64,000 nucleotides of DNA. Source: Sphingomonas arenae (GTDB lineage: Bacteria; Pseudomonadota; Alphaproteobacteria; Sphingomonadales; Sphingomonadaceae). The stretch spans positions 868,001-932,000 of the forward strand of contig NZ_JAFFJU010000002.1 in assembly GCF_016924655.1 (NCBI RefSeq). The letters run 5' to 3'. Shown piece by piece: positions 43,612-53,021 of this stretch (position 1 is the first letter of the stretch; each line of letters begins with the position of its first letter). Position numbers and translations under genes: made by a program. The notes under the pieces are model-generated. The model made no database searches and was not told the DNA's origin. It worked only from the letters and a program-made list of their open reading frames with translations.

Positions 43612-46299
43612 GCGCCCCGCCGCTCGCACCCGTTCCAGCGCTGCGTCGAGCGTCAGCCTGTGCACCGGCACTCCTTCCGGGAAGGCACTGAGGAAGCGCG
43701 ACGGGCAGGCGGCCGAGAGGATCACGAACTGCCCGCGGTCGCCCTGCCGCCGGATCAGCCGCCCGAACGCCTGCGCCAGCCGCGCCTTGATCACACGGTC
43801 GTCGTAGGCGGAACCGCCCGAGGCCATCCGCCGCGCGGCGTGCAGCACGGTCGGGCGAGGCCAGGGGATCCGCTCCATCACCACCAGCCGCAGCGATTCG
43901 CCGGGCACGTCCACCCCGTCCCGCAGCGCGTCGGTGCCGAGCAGGCTGGCCCGCGGGTCATCGCGGAAGATGTCCACCAGCGTGCCGGTGTCGATCGGGT
44001 CGACATGCTGGGCCAGCAGCGGCAAGCCTTCCCGCGCGAGCCGGTCCGCGATCCGCGCATGTACCGCTTTCAGCCGCTGGATGGCGGTGAACAGGCCCAG
44101 AGTGCCGCCGCCCGACGCTTCAATCAGCCGGGCATAAGCACCGGCCAGCGCCGCCAAGTCGCCCTGCTTGACGTCCGTGACGATCAGTACCTCGGCATTG
44201 GCGGCATAGTCGAACGGGCTCGCCGCCTCGAACCGTTGCACGGGCGCCGGCAGGTGCGCCGCACCGGTCCGGGCCTCGGCCGCAGCCCAGTCGCCACCGC
44301 CGCCCTTGAGCGTCGCCGAGGTGACCAGCACCCCATGCGCCGGCTCCAGCACGGTCTTCGCCAGCGGCCGGGTCGGGTCGAGCCAGCGCCGCTGCAAGCC
44401 GATGTCCAGCTCACGCCCCTCGATCCGGTCGACGTTCAGCCAGTCGACGAAATCCGGGTCCGCCGCTCCCCCCACCCGAGCCAGCAACTGCGCCCAGGCC
44501 TGCACCGCGGCCGCCCGCCAGGTCAGCCCGGCTATGGCACCCTCGACCCGCGCCCGTGCGGCCGAGTCGAGCCAGTCCGGCGCATCCTCCAGCACCGCTT
44601 CCAACCGTCGCCCCAGCGCAGCCAGCGGCTTCAGCAAGCCCTCAAGCGCCTCCAGCGCATCCGCAGCGGCCGCCACCAGGTCGCCGTCCGGCTCGGCCAG
44701 CTCCGTCTCGAGCCCGTAGCCGGCATCTTCGGCCCGGGCCCGGGCGTAGACGGTGCCGCGAACCTGGCCGAACAGGCGCTCCAGCGGCCCGAACGGCGCG
44801 CCTTCCACGATCCGCCCGATCCAGCCGTCCGACGGGAGCGCCCGGGCGGCGTCCACCGCCGCCTCCAGCGCCTGCGCCCCCTGCTCGTCGTAGCTCGCCA
44901 CGTCCATCAGCCGCGCTGAAAGCCCCCGCCGCCGCCCCCGCGACTTGCCTTCCGGCCCCACGATCCACCGCCTCAGCTCGATCGTTTCCTGCCCTGTGAG
45001 CGCAACGGCGAAGGTCGAATCGGCCGCGTCGAACAGGTGGTGACCCTCGTCGAACACGATCCGCTCGGGCGGGCGAGTCATTCGGGCACGCGCCGCGCTG
45101 ACCATCACCAGCGCGTGATTCGCGATCACCAGGTCCGCGTCCCGGCTGGCCCGCTCCGCCCGCTCGATGAAGCAGCGGCGGTAGTGAGGGCAGCCCGCGT
45201 AGACGCACTCGCCCCGCCGGTCGGTCAGCGCGGTGGAGCCCGCACGGCGGAACAGGCTCGGCAGCCAGCCCGGCAGGTCCCCGCCAACCATGTCACCGTC
45301 CTTGGTGTAAGCCGCCCAGCGCCCGACCAGCTGCGCCAGCACCGCCGCCCGGCCGGAGAAGGCGCCCTGCGACGCATCCTCCAGGTTGAGCAGGCACAGG
45401 TAATTCTCGCGCCCCTTGCGCACGACGATCCGGCGGCGGCGCTCGGCCTCGTCCGGCACCAGCCGCGCGCCTTCCGCATCGAGCTGCCGCTGCAGCGCCT
45501 TGGTGTAGGTTGACACCCACACCGCCCCTCCCGCCTTTTCCGCCCACAGTGACGCGGGCGCGAGATAGCCCAGCGTCTTGCCGATCCCGGTGCCGGCCTC
45601 TGCCAGCAGCATGTTGGGCGCGTCCTTGCGCTCGCGGGGCGCGAAGGCTGAGGCCGCCGCCCCGGCGAACGCACGCTGTCCCTCGCGCACCTCCGCGCCG
45701 CGCCCGGTCAGGGCAGCGAGCCGCTCCTGCGCTTCAGTCTCCGCGATTCGGATGGTGCGCGGCGGCGGGCGATCGCCGGTTTCCTCCCACTGCGGCAGCC
45801 GGGAAAAGAGCATCCGCTCGGCGCGCTCCGGCCGGGCAAGCCGCGAACCGATGATCCCGGCCCAGCCCCAGCCGAGCCGATGCAACGTCGCATTGCTGGT
45901 CCACGCGCCCTCTCGCGCCGCCCATGCCGGATCGGCGAGGACTGCCAGCAAGGCTTCTGCGATCTGCGGTAGCAGTGCAGCCGCCTCCGCATCGCTCATC
46001 GGCGCTTGACCAGAGCCTGTCGCAGGGACCAGTCCCACCGCCCGCGCCATCCCCGTGACCGTTGGCACCGCGAACCGCGCCGGGTGGACGAAGGCGAACA
46101 GCTCCAGCAGGTCGAGGCCGCTGATATCGGGATAACCGAGCCGCTGCCCGACCAGCGGGGCGTTCAGCAGGATGTGCGGAGTTTCGGCCGCTTGGCCGAT
46201 CGCCTCGCCCCGGCTCGCCTCGCGCACGCCATTCTCACCCGCGATCCAGATGCCGGCATGGGTCGCATGAAGCGCGGGAAGGCGGAGCGGAGCGGCCAC
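43555..46299 (-). CDS. DinG/XPD-like ATP-dependent DNA helicase
   Basis: The 914-residue superfamily 2 helicase has Walker [15 protein letters not shown], the iron-sulfur cysteines (YLCLLN, then [14 protein letters not shown]), [21 protein letters not shown], and a C-terminal motor ending with [13 protein letters not shown]. Such 5'-3' helicases unwind D-loops and R-loops. The first 200 residues form a separate N-terminal region. Within it, residues about 91-99 ([10 protein letters not shown]) are coded by bases resembling half of a dispersed repeat. The GTG start has GAGG upstream. The 3' end overlaps merR. Confidence 0.9.
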   Translation of the reverse strand: MAAPLRLPALHATHAGIWIAGENGVREASRGEAIGQAAETPHILLNAPLVGQRLGYPDISGLDLLELFAFVHPARFAVPTVTGMARAVGLVPATGSGQAPMSDAEAAALLPQIAEALLAVLADPAWAAREGAWTSNATLHRLGWGWAGIIGSRLARPERAERMLFSRLPQWEETGDRPPPRTIRIAETEAQERLAALTGRGAEVREGQRAFAGAAASAFAPRERKDAPNMLLAEAGTGIGKTLGYLAPASLWAEKAGGAVWVSTYTKALQRQLDAEGARLVPDEAERRRRIVVRKGRENYLCLLNLEDASQGAFSGRAAVLAQLVGRWAAYTKDGDMVGGDLPGWLPSLFRRAGSTALTDRRGECVYAGCPHYRRCFIERAERASRDADLVIANHALVMVSAARARMTRPPERIVFDEGHHLFDAADSTFAVALTGQETIELRRWIVGPEGKSRGRRRGLSARLMDVASYDEQGAQALEAAVDAARALPSDGWIGRIVEGAPFGPLERLFGQVRGTVYARARAEDAGYGLETELAEPDGDLVAAAADALEALEGLLKPLAALGRRLEAVLEDAPDWLDSAARARVEGAIAGLTWRAAAVQAWAQLLARVGGAADPDFVDWLNVDRIEGRELDIGLQRRWLDPTRPLAKTVLEPAHGVLVTSATLKGGGGDWAAAEARTGAAHLPAPVQRFEAASPFDYAANAEVLIVTDVKQGDLAALAGAYARLIEASGGGTLGLFTAIQRLKAVHARIADRLAREGLPLLAQHVDPIDTGTLVDIFRDDPRASLLGTDALRDGVDVPGESLRLVVMERIPWPRPTVLHAARRMASGGSAYDDRVIKARLAQAFGRLIRRQGDRGQFVILSAACPSRFLSAFPEGVPVHRLTLDAALERVRAAGRSGIQREGEILSDGAEIVR
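46002..46027. repeat. Degenerate half of the CTTCGACAGGCTC repeat inside the DinG-like gene
   Basis: The 26 bases match a repeat arm (as at 33507-33532) at 21 of 26 positions and lie in frame in the helicase N-terminal region. No partner arm is visible. Confidence 0.45.
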
Positions 46300-46413
46300 T
46301 CGCCTCGATGTAGCCTTCGAGAACGAAAGGGCAACAGCGGATCAGCCAAGGCGGCGGTAAACCATCGTTAAAGTGCAGCGGCTATGCTCGGCCGTCCTCG
46401 AGGAGAGTTGAAG

Positions 46414-46959
46414 ATGACGGGCTTTGGGCGAAAGGGTTCAGTTGGCGGCACGGACTCCTCGGCGCGGCAGCAATTCGGTGCCGCGCAGCCAGTTCGGCAA
46501 GCCACCGCCGCAGCCGATCACGGCCTCTCGCCCCAAGCTCGCGCCTTCCTCGCCGCCGAACGCAGCCGGAAGAGTTCGGAGCCGGCACCTGCCCCCTTGT
46601 CCGCATACGAGTCGGCCGCGCTGCTTCAGCCCACCGTCGCCAAGCCGATGAAAAGCCTCGCTGTCGCCTACCTGCTCTGGTGGTTCGGAGCCACCTTCGC
46701 GGCGCACCGCTTCTACCTGGGAGCTTACCGCTCGGGCGCCGCCATGCTCGGTCTCTTCTGGGGTGGTCTTCTGCTTGGTGCGGTCATGTCCAAGACCAGC
46801 TCGATGTGGGTTGGCGATGTCGCCGTCCCACCGCTCTGGGCCGCGATGATCCTGGTTTGGATGATCTGGTGCGTCGTGGATGCTTTCCTGATCCCGGGCC
46901 TGCGACGCCGTCATGCGCAGGTCGGTGCCAACCGATCTCTCTCGACAGTGTTCGCCTAA
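46414..46959 (+). CDS. TM2-domain membrane protein
   Basis: The 181-residue protein has a disordered N-terminal half (Gly/Ser/Gln/Ala-rich) and a C-terminal TM2 domain: KSLAVAYLLWWFGATFAAHRFYLGAY with the conserved HRFYLG turn, then a Gly-rich helix and a third helix (LWAAMILVWMIWCVVDAFLIP). TM2 proteins are widespread and mostly uncharacterised. ATG 46414 has GAGGAGAG upstream. Confidence 0.88.
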   Translation: MTGFGRKGSVGGTDSSARQQFGAAQPVRQATAAADHGLSPQARAFLAAERSRKSSEPAPAPLSAYESAALLQPTVAKPMKSLAVAYLLWWFGATFAAHRFYLGAYRSGAAMLGLFWGGLLLGAVMSKTSSMWVGDVAVPPLWAAMILVWMIWCVVDAFLIPGLRRRHAQVGANRSLSTVFA

Positions 46960-47049
46960 GCGGCGGACGTCATCCGCAAGGGCGTCGCAACCGCTACGCC
47001 CGACGCCGGTCGCCAAACGATTGTTTCGCCCCCCGGGAGTGTCAGCTCC

Positions 47050-47367
47050 CTACCTCCGGGCCTTGCGGGCAGCGTAGCGGGCGTCGCGGGCAGCCTTGCG
47101 CTCCGCTTCGGTGAGCTCGGGCTTGGCAGCCTTGGCTGCAGCGGTCGCCTTGGCTTGCGCGGCGGCTTCCTTCTCGGCCTCCCGCGCGGCCTTGCGAGCA
47201 GCGGCCTTCTCCGCCTGCGCCGCCCTGCGCCGCCCTTCAGCCGCCAGTTGCTCGGCAATCACCTCCGGGCTGGGCGCAGGCTTGGCGCGCAGCTTCTCCA
47301 AAGCCTTCTGCTTGGCGGCGGCTGCCTGACCGGCGCGATCCTGGAACGTGGGAATCTTGTAAGCCAT
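47050..47367 (-). CDS. DUF6481-type basic Ala/Lys-rich protein
   Basis: A 105-residue protein starting MAYKIPTFQDRAGQAAAAKQ, followed by a long Ala/Lys/Glu/Arg helix with no hydrophobic core, likely a single charged helix or coiled coil. It matches what I recall as DUF6481 in sphingomonads; function unknown, although a nucleic-acid-binding role would suit its basic nature. AGGAG lies about ten bases before the ATG. It is divergent from lysK across 115 bases. Confidence 0.78.
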   Translation of the reverse strand: MAYKIPTFQDRAGQAAAAKQKALEKLRAKPAPSPEVIAEQLAAEGRRRAAQAEKAAARKAAREAEKEAAAQAKATAAAKAAKPELTEAERKAARDARYAARKARR

Positions 47368-47482
47368 CGAGTTCGTGTCTCCTGCCTCCTTCCAATTCGG
47401 AAAGACGATCGCCGGGGGCCCTAGCACAGCTCGGCCGGGAGCGGGACTTGCCTTCGCAGGTGCGAAGGGACATGCGGCGGGC

Positions 47483-49087
47483 ATGACCGACGACGCTCTC
47501 CGCACTGCTGCTCTCACCTCCAAGGCCTGGCCGTTCGAGGAAGCGCGCAAGCTGCTGAAGCGCTGGCCGGATGGGAAGCCGGACCCTTCGGCAGGCTCAG
47601 GGCGAGCGGCTCCCATGCTGTTCGAGACGGGTTACGGACCCTCGGGCCTGCCGCACATCGGAACCTTCACGGAGGTCCTGCGCACCACCTGGGTGATGCA
47701 CGCTTATCAGACACTCGCGGGTGGTGCGCCGGCCAAGCTGATCGCGTTCAGCGACGACATGGACGGCCTGCGCAAGGTGCCAGACAACGTGCCCAACGGC
47801 GCGATGCTGGCCGAGCATCTCGGCCGCCCGCTGACCAGGGTGCCGGACCCGTTCGGCGAGTACGAGAGCTTCGCGCACCACAATAATGCGATGCTGCGGC
47901 GTTTTCTCGACCGGTTCGGCTTCGAGTACGAGTTCCTCAGCGCCACCGACTGCTACGCCAGCGGTCGCTTCGACGAGACGCTGCGCCAGGTGCTGCGTAA
48001 GTTCGACGACATCATGGGGGTCATGCTCCCGACCCTGCGCGAGGAGCGGCGGCAGACCTACTCGCCCGTGCTCCCCGTCTCCCCCACGACGGGCCGCGTG
48101 CTGCAGGTGCCGGTTCGCGTCGTCGATGCGGAGGCCGGCACCATCGCCTTCACCGACGAAGACGGGACCGAGGTCACGCAATCGGCGCTCGGTGGCCTCT
48201 CCAAGCTGCAGTGGAAGGTCGACTGGGCGATGCGCTGGGTGGCGCTCGGCGTCGACTATGAGATGGCGGGCAAGGACCTCATCGACTCCACCATCCAGTC
48301 CGGCAAGATCGCGCGGGTGCTCGGCGGCCGGCCGCCCGAGGGTTTCAACTACGAGATGTTCCTCGACGAAAAGGGCGAGAAGATCTCCAAGTCGAAGGGC
48401 AACGGGCTCAGTCTCGACGAGTGGCTGACCTACGGCAGCGAGAAGAGCCTGGAATTCTACCTCTACCGCGAACCGAAGAAGGCCAAAAGCCTCCACCTCG
48501 GCCTCATTCCGCGCGCGGTCGACGAATATTGGCAGTTCCGCGAGAAGTGGCCCGAGCAGCCGGTCGAGCAGCGCCTCGGCAATCCGGTGCACCATATCCA
48601 CGACGGCCAGGTGCCGGCGCCGTACAGCCTGCCGGTCAGCTTCGGCCTGCTGCTGAACCTCGTCAGCCTGCCCGGCTGCCACGACAAGGAGACGGCCTGG
48701 AAGTTCGTCCAACGCTACAATCCGGCCTGCTCGCCCGAGGCCAGTCCCGACCTCGACGAGCTGATCGGCGTAGCGGTCAACTATGCGCGGGACTTCGTGG
48801 TGCCGACGCTGAAGCGGCGCGCTCCGATCGGGCATGAGGTGGATGCACTACGCGATCTCGACGCGCATCTCGCGACCCTGCCCGCAGCCGCGAACGCCGA
48901 AGCCCTCCAGAACGAGGTGTTCGAGATCGGCAAGAAGTATCCCTTCGAGAGCCTCCGCCACTGGTTCCAGGCGCTCTACGAGACGCTCCTCGGCAGCAGC
49001 CAGGGCCCCCGCATGGGCAGCTTCATCGCACTCTACGGGATCGACAACAGCCGCAAGCTGATCGCGGAGGCGCTCGCCTCCGCCTAG
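47483..49087 (+). CDS. lysK: Class I lysyl-tRNA synthetase with a repeat-derived insert
   Basis: The 534-residue enzyme is of the class I (archaeal-type) LysRS used by many alphaproteobacteria. The HIGH motif is in GPSGLPHIGTFTEV and the KMSKS motif is KISKSKGNG; NYEMFLDEKGE and the C-terminal helical anticodon-binding domain follow. At residues about 34-43, before the conserved LFETGYGPSG, the sequence DPSAGSGRAAP comes from half of a dispersed repeat. ATG 47483 gives the usual N-terminus. The stop shares CTAG with the opposing S41 gene. Confidence 0.94.
   Translation: MTDDALRTAALTSKAWPFEEARKLLKRWPDGKPDPSAGSGRAAPMLFETGYGPSGLPHIGTFTEVLRTTWVMHAYQTLAGGAPAKLIAFSDDMDGLRKVPDNVPNGAMLAEHLGRPLTRVPDPFGEYESFAHHNNAMLRRFLDRFGFEYEFLSATDCYASGRFDETLRQVLRKFDDIMGVMLPTLREERRQTYSPVLPVSPTTGRVLQVPVRVVDAEAGTIAFTDEDGTEVTQSALGGLSKLQWKVDWAMRWVALGVDYEMAGKDLIDSTIQSGKIARVLGGRPPEGFNYEMFLDEKGEKISKSKGNGLSLDEWLTYGSEKSLEFYLYREPKKAKSLHLGLIPRAVDEYWQFREKWPEQPVEQRLGNPVHHIHDGQVPAPYSLPVSFGLLLNLVSLPGCHDKETAWKFVQRYNPACSPEASPDLDELIGVAVNYARDFVVPTLKRRAPIGHEVDALRDLDAHLATLPAAANAEALQNEVFEIGKKYPFESLRHWFQALYETLLGSSQGPRMGSFIALYGIDNSRKLIAEALASA
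47584..47608. repeat. Half of the CTTCGACAGGCTC repeat inside lysK
   Basis: CCCTTCGGCAGGCTCAGGGC and five more bases match the right arm of the intergenic elements. The sequence is in frame and adds about ten residues between the N-terminal helix and the catalytic fold. Confidence 0.75.
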
Positions 49088-50157
49088 CGGAGGTTGGCGA
49101 GCGCCAGCTTGGCGTCCCCGCTCACACCGGCTCGCTTCAGGGCTTCGTCCAGCGCCTCGTCCGCGGCCACGGCGACATCGGGCTTGATGCCCACGCCGTC
49201 CCAGCCTTCGCCGGTGTCCGGGTCGAACGTCCGCCCGACCGGGATGAACGCAGAATAGCCGTGGCCCAGGTCGGCCAGGCCACCATAGTTGCCCGCGCCA
49301 TAGGTGGTCTCTCCGATCAGCGTCGCGCGACCGGTCCGCTTCAGCGAGAGCGCAAAATGCTCGGCGGCGGAGGCGGTCTTCTTCGAGGTCAGCACGAAGA
49401 CCTTCGCCTCCCGCAACGGAGTGACGGCGCCCGGCGTGGCCCAGTGGGCGCGCCGCACGACCCCTTCAGGGCCGTCCATCTTGCGGACCGTCGGAATGTC
49501 GGCGACCGGGCTGCCCATGCGCTGCTCGACGGAGACGCGCGTGTCCATGCGCACCAGCTCCGTCGGGGTGGCGAACAGGTAGGGGAAGATGACGTCCATT
49601 TCGCCCAGCCCGCCGCCATGGTGGGCCCGGGCGTCCAGGATCAGCGTCTTTGCATCCTTGTGCTGCTCGAGGAACGTCCGCAGCCTGGCTGCAGTCGCCT
49701 CATCGCTCGGGAAGAGCTCGAACCCGATATAGGCCACGCCAGGAGCGATCCAGCCCGACCTGGTGATCGCCTTCGACGGATCCAGCGAGCGGCTCGGCCG
49801 GCGTTCGCCACCCTTGTCCAGGCGCGGCGGCTTGAGATCGAGGTGCCCGTCGGGGTGAACGGCGGCAAGGTCTTCGCTGACCTGCTTCGCAAAGGCGCCG
49901 GCATCGGCGAACGAGGAATACTTCCCGGCCGCCAGGTTGGAGCGCAGCATGGTCGCGTAGCGCTTGGCGATGTCCGGGAAGACGTAATCCTCCTCCAACT
50001 GCTTCGCGAGCGCGGAGACGACGCTCTCCGCCTCTGCCTTCACGAACGGCGCGACCACGGGCGCCTGCAACGGAGTGGCCGGCACGGCGGTCTGGGCGAC
50101 GGACGGGAACGGGGCAGCCGCGGTCAGCAGCAAGGTCAGCGAAAGACGCATTGGCAA
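49084..50157 (-). CDS. Exported S41-family (C-terminal processing-like) peptidase
   Basis: The 357-residue protein has a signal peptide (RLSLTLLLTAAAPFPSVAQ), a helical N-domain, and an S41 catalytic core with VAYIGFELF, LILDARAHHGGG, and the catalytic Ser in TSKKTASAAEHFAL, followed by GETTYGAGNYGG. No PDZ domain is apparent, so it is like the tricorn/retinol-binding type S41 members. The TTG start at 50157 has AGGAG seven bases upstream, better spaced than for the ATG at 50151. It follows a tiny secreted protein gene by 18 bases. Confidence 0.88.
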   Translation of the reverse strand: MPMRLSLTLLLTAAAPFPSVAQTAVPATPLQAPVVAPFVKAEAESVVSALAKQLEEDYVFPDIAKRYATMLRSNLAAGKYSSFADAGAFAKQVSEDLAAVHPDGHLDLKPPRLDKGGERRPSRSLDPSKAITRSGWIAPGVAYIGFELFPSDEATAARLRTFLEQHKDAKTLILDARAHHGGGLGEMDVIFPYLFATPTELVRMDTRVSVEQRMGSPVADIPTVRKMDGPEGVVRRAHWATPGAVTPLREAKVFVLTSKKTASAAEHFALSLKRTGRATLIGETTYGAGNYGGLADLGHGYSAFIPVGRTFDPDTGEGWDGVGIKPDVAVAADEALDEALKRAGVSGDAKLALANLR

Positions 50158-50164
50158 TGCAGAA

Positions 50165-50169
50165 CTCCT
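50165..50169 (-). promoter_or_regulatory. Ribosome binding site that favours the TTG start of the S41 gene
   Basis: Minus-strand AGGAG stands seven bases from TTG 50157 but thirteen from ATG 50151. Confidence 0.5.
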
Positions 50170-50175
50170 GAACGA

Positions 50176-50352
50176 TCAGAGGGAGACGGCGGGGACCGCG
50201 AAGAAGGCGTAGGTGCCCTCCTTCGCGCCGATCTGCGGCGGGCTGCGCTCCTGGGAGCAGGCCGGTCCGCCGGCGAGGGAATGGACGCGCGTGTCGGCGG
50301 CGGGAAGCTGGGCCGACATGGCCGCGAACATCATCATGGCAATGAGACGCAT
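50176..50352 (-). CDS. Tiny secreted protein upstream of the S41 peptidase
   Basis: This 58-residue frame begins with a signal-like segment (MRLIAMMMFAAMSAQLPAAD) and leaves a mature part of about 38 residues containing one Cys and a hydrophobic end (GTYAFFAVPAVSL). A GAGG site stands six bases before the ATG. No family is recognised. It lies 18 bases upstream of the S41 gene on the same strand, so the peptidase could process it, or it could be an inhibitor or chaperone; both are guesses. Confidence 0.55.
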   Translation of the reverse strand: MRLIAMMMFAAMSAQLPAADTRVHSLAGGPACSQERSPPQIGAKEGTYAFFAVPAVSL

Positions 50353-50425
50353 GGGAACCTCATGACCTCCGAGCCTGATCTTACGCCCGCCTTCAGGTTC
50401 TTTGCGCGCTTTGCGGGTGCACATC

Positions 50426-50442
50426 GTGCCAGAATTTGGCAC
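50426..50442 (+). promoter_or_regulatory. Inverted repeat upstream of the Lrp-family gene, candidate operator
   Basis: GTGCCA-GAATT-TGGCAC is a perfect palindrome with an A/T-rich centre, ten bases before the Lrp-type start at 50453 and in the gap shared with the divergent secreted-protein/S41 pair. Lrp-family regulators commonly bind such sites next to their own gene. Confidence 0.55.
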
Positions 50443-50452
50443 CACTGCCCCG

Positions 50453-50920
50453 ATGCTCGACGATTTCGATCTCGCCCTCCTCGACCAGGTCCAGCGCGAC
50501 GACTCCCGCACGGCCGAACAGCTGGCGGAGTCGGTGCCCCTGTCCCCTTCCGCCATCGCCAGGCGGATGCGGCGGCTTCGGCACGAGGGCTGGATCGCCC
50601 GCACCGTCGCCCTGCTCTCACCCAAGCTGACCGACAAGCGACTGCGCGCGCTGGTGCTGGTCCAGCTTGGAGAACATGCCGACCGGGCGGGCAAGGACGC
50701 GCTGTTGCGACGTCTGCACACCTCCCCGGAAGTCCAGTTCGTGTACGAGATCAGTGGGACCTACGACCTGCTCGCCCTGCTCAGCTGCGAACACATGGAC
50801 GCGTTCGTCGAGGAGGCCGAACGCCTGTTCGCGACCGACGCAACCGTGCGCCGCTACGAGACCAGCTTCGTCAAGCGCGAGCTCAAGTTCGCGCCGTTCG
50901 TTCGCCTGAGCGGCTCCTGA
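50453..50920 (+). CDS. Lrp/AsnC-family transcriptional regulator
   Basis: The 155-residue protein begins LDDFDLALLDQVQRDDSRT, has the helix-turn-helix ESVPLSPSAIARRMRRLRHEGWI, and a C-terminal RAM/AsnC ligand-binding domain (EVQFVYEISGTYDLLALL). ATG 50453 is the family-consistent start; GTG 50402 upstream would add 17 residues over the operator-like palindrome. It is divergent from the S41 operon and may control it. Confidence 0.92.
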   Translation: MLDDFDLALLDQVQRDDSRTAEQLAESVPLSPSAIARRMRRLRHEGWIARTVALLSPKLTDKRLRALVLVQLGEHADRAGKDALLRRLHTSPEVQFVYEISGTYDLLALLSCEHMDAFVEEAERLFATDATVRRYETSFVKRELKFAPFVRLSGS

Positions 50921-51067
50921 GCCAGCCTATGCGGGCCTCTCGGCCTGCCCTCGAATGCTCTGCCCGCGTCACCGCGATCTCCGCCCGAGCTGCATCACTG
51001 CACTTCGCGGCCTCGGCACCGACCTCTTCGGCCATCTCGGCCGAAGGCCCCACGCGGGGTAAGCGGC

Positions 51068-52927
51068 CTAGGAGGCTTTGCGCTCCGCGATCCAGCGGTC
51101 GATCTTCTGCTCGAGGATCGTCAGCGGCAACGCGCCCGTCATCAGCACCTGCGCGTGGAAGTCGCGGATGTCGAATTTGGGCCCCAACTCCGCCTCGGCC
51201 TTCTGGCGCAGCCGCTGGATCGTCAGCGCGCCGACCTTGTACGCGGTCGCCTGACTCGGGATCGCGATGTAGCGCTCGACCTCGGCGGTGGCGTCGGTCT
51301 TCCCCATGCTGCTGTGGTCCAGCATGTACTGGATCGCCTGGTCGCGGCCCCACCCCTTCGAGTGGATGCCGGTGTCGACCACCAGCCGCATCGCGCGCAG
51401 CATCTCGTCGTCGAGCGTGCCCATCCGCTGGTAGGGGTCCTGGTAGAAGCCCATGTCGTAGCCCAGCGTCTCGGCATAGAGCGCCCAGCCTTCGACAAAG
51501 GCCGTGTTCCCGCCGAACCGCATGAACGACGGCAGCGCCTCGTTCTCCTGGGCCAGGCTGATCTGGAAGTGATGCCCCGGCGCACCCTCGTGAAGGTAGA
51601 GCGTCGTGATGCCCGGAGTCGTGCGCGACGGCAGGTCGTACGCATTGAAGTAGAAGATGCCCGGCCGCGAGCCGTCCGGCGTGCCCTGGCTGTAGCTCCC
51701 GCCGGCTTCGAACTTCTCACGGAAAGGCTCGTAGGGGCGGATCTCCAGCTTGGTCTTGGGCACGGTGGAGAAATATTGCGGAAGCTTCGCGTCGACCGCC
51801 TTGCCCACGTCATAGTAGCGCTGGGTCAGCGCCTCGCGGCTCTTGGCCTTGAACTTCGGGTCGGTCCGCAGGTGATTGAAGAACTGCTGCAACGTCCCCT
51901 TGAACCCAACCTCCTGCCGGACCTTCTCCATTTCCGTCGTGATCCGCGCGACCTCCTTCAGGCCCAGTTCGTGGATCTCTTCGGGGGTCATGGGAAGCGT
52001 CGTCGTCGACTGCACCTGATAGCGGTAGAGCTTGTCCCCACCCTTCATGTACATCTGGCCAACGCCCTCACGCGCCGCCGGCAGATATTCGGTGCGCAGG
52101 AAATCCCGCACCCGCTTCAGGGCCGGGTACAGCTCGCCCGTGATTGCCGTGCGATACTCCGCCGCCAGCCGCGTCCGGTCCGACGCGGAGATGCCGTCCG
52201 GAAACTTCTTGATGGGGCCGTAGTAGGGAGAATCCTCCGGCTTCTGCTTCAGCTGCGTGTCGAGCTGCTCGATCATGTTGCGGACCGTCAGCTTGGTGTC
52301 GACCACCCCGCTCGCCATGCCCTCGCGCCAGCGGCCGATCGCCCGGTCCAGGAAGGTCACGAAGTCCTTGTGACGCTTCAGGTTGTTCTCATAGTCCGCG
52401 AGGGTGGTGAACGGCGCCCCACCCTGCCCGCTCGCCAGCGTCGGGTAGAAGGTATGGATGCCGAAGAAGTGATTCATCGGCCGGACTCGCGTCAAGGCGA
52501 GCAGGTCCGGCTGATAACCGCGCAGAGTATCCTCGGTGGTGAACTTGAACGTGTCGTAGGCCAGCTGGTCGGTGGGGTTCAGGACCGACCGGTCGATCGC
52601 GGCCAGCGCAGCCAGGTCCTGCTCGGCCGCCGCCTTCTCGGCCGCATAATATTCGTCGCTGATGAAGTCGCCGAGCCGGTCGGCATAGCGCTGGTCGCCA
52701 CGGAACAACGCATTGATCGGGTTTCGCCGGAGATTGTCCTCGTCGCTCTGCTTGAACAATGCCCAAAGCTTCGCCTTTTCGCTCTCGGCCGTTGCTCTCA
52801 GAGCGGCCGGCGCGGCGGCTGGCGTTTCGGTTACGGGCGGCGTCAGCAGCGGATCGGCCTGGGGGGCGGTGGCGCAGGCCACCAGGGTTGCAGTCGAGGA
52901 GGCAAGCAGCAGCAGGCGAAGCTTCAT
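51068..52927 (-). CDS. DUF885-family lipoprotein (metallopeptidase-like)
   Basis: A 619-residue protein with a lipoprotein signal (LLLLASSTATLVACATAP, Cys about residue 18). The helical body carries the DUF885 motif LHEGAPGHHFQISLA, an HExxH-like zinc site, and GNTAFVEGWALYAETLG with the third ligand Glu. The family is gluzincin-like and probably cleaves peptides at the cell envelope. ATG 52927 was chosen over TTG 52930. The 147-base gap downstream (50921-51067) holds nothing I can identify. Confidence 0.9.
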   Translation of the reverse strand: MKLRLLLLASSTATLVACATAPQADPLLTPPVTETPAAAPAALRATAESEKAKLWALFKQSDEDNLRRNPINALFRGDQRYADRLGDFISDEYYAAEKAAAEQDLAALAAIDRSVLNPTDQLAYDTFKFTTEDTLRGYQPDLLALTRVRPMNHFFGIHTFYPTLASGQGGAPFTTLADYENNLKRHKDFVTFLDRAIGRWREGMASGVVDTKLTVRNMIEQLDTQLKQKPEDSPYYGPIKKFPDGISASDRTRLAAEYRTAITGELYPALKRVRDFLRTEYLPAAREGVGQMYMKGGDKLYRYQVQSTTTLPMTPEEIHELGLKEVARITTEMEKVRQEVGFKGTLQQFFNHLRTDPKFKAKSREALTQRYYDVGKAVDAKLPQYFSTVPKTKLEIRPYEPFREKFEAGGSYSQGTPDGSRPGIFYFNAYDLPSRTTPGITTLYLHEGAPGHHFQISLAQENEALPSFMRFGGNTAFVEGWALYAETLGYDMGFYQDPYQRMGTLDDEMLRAMRLVVDTGIHSKGWGRDQAIQYMLDHSSMGKTDATAEVERYIAIPSQATAYKVGALTIQRLRQKAEAELGPKFDIRDFHAQVLMTGALPLTILEQKIDRWIAERKAS

Positions 52928-53021
52928 CAAGGATCCCCAGGCGATATGGTGCAGGTGTCGGTGGCAAGCGGGCGCGCCGCATCAGGCGCAATGCTTCCTT
53001 CGACCAACCGGCGGCCGGCGT

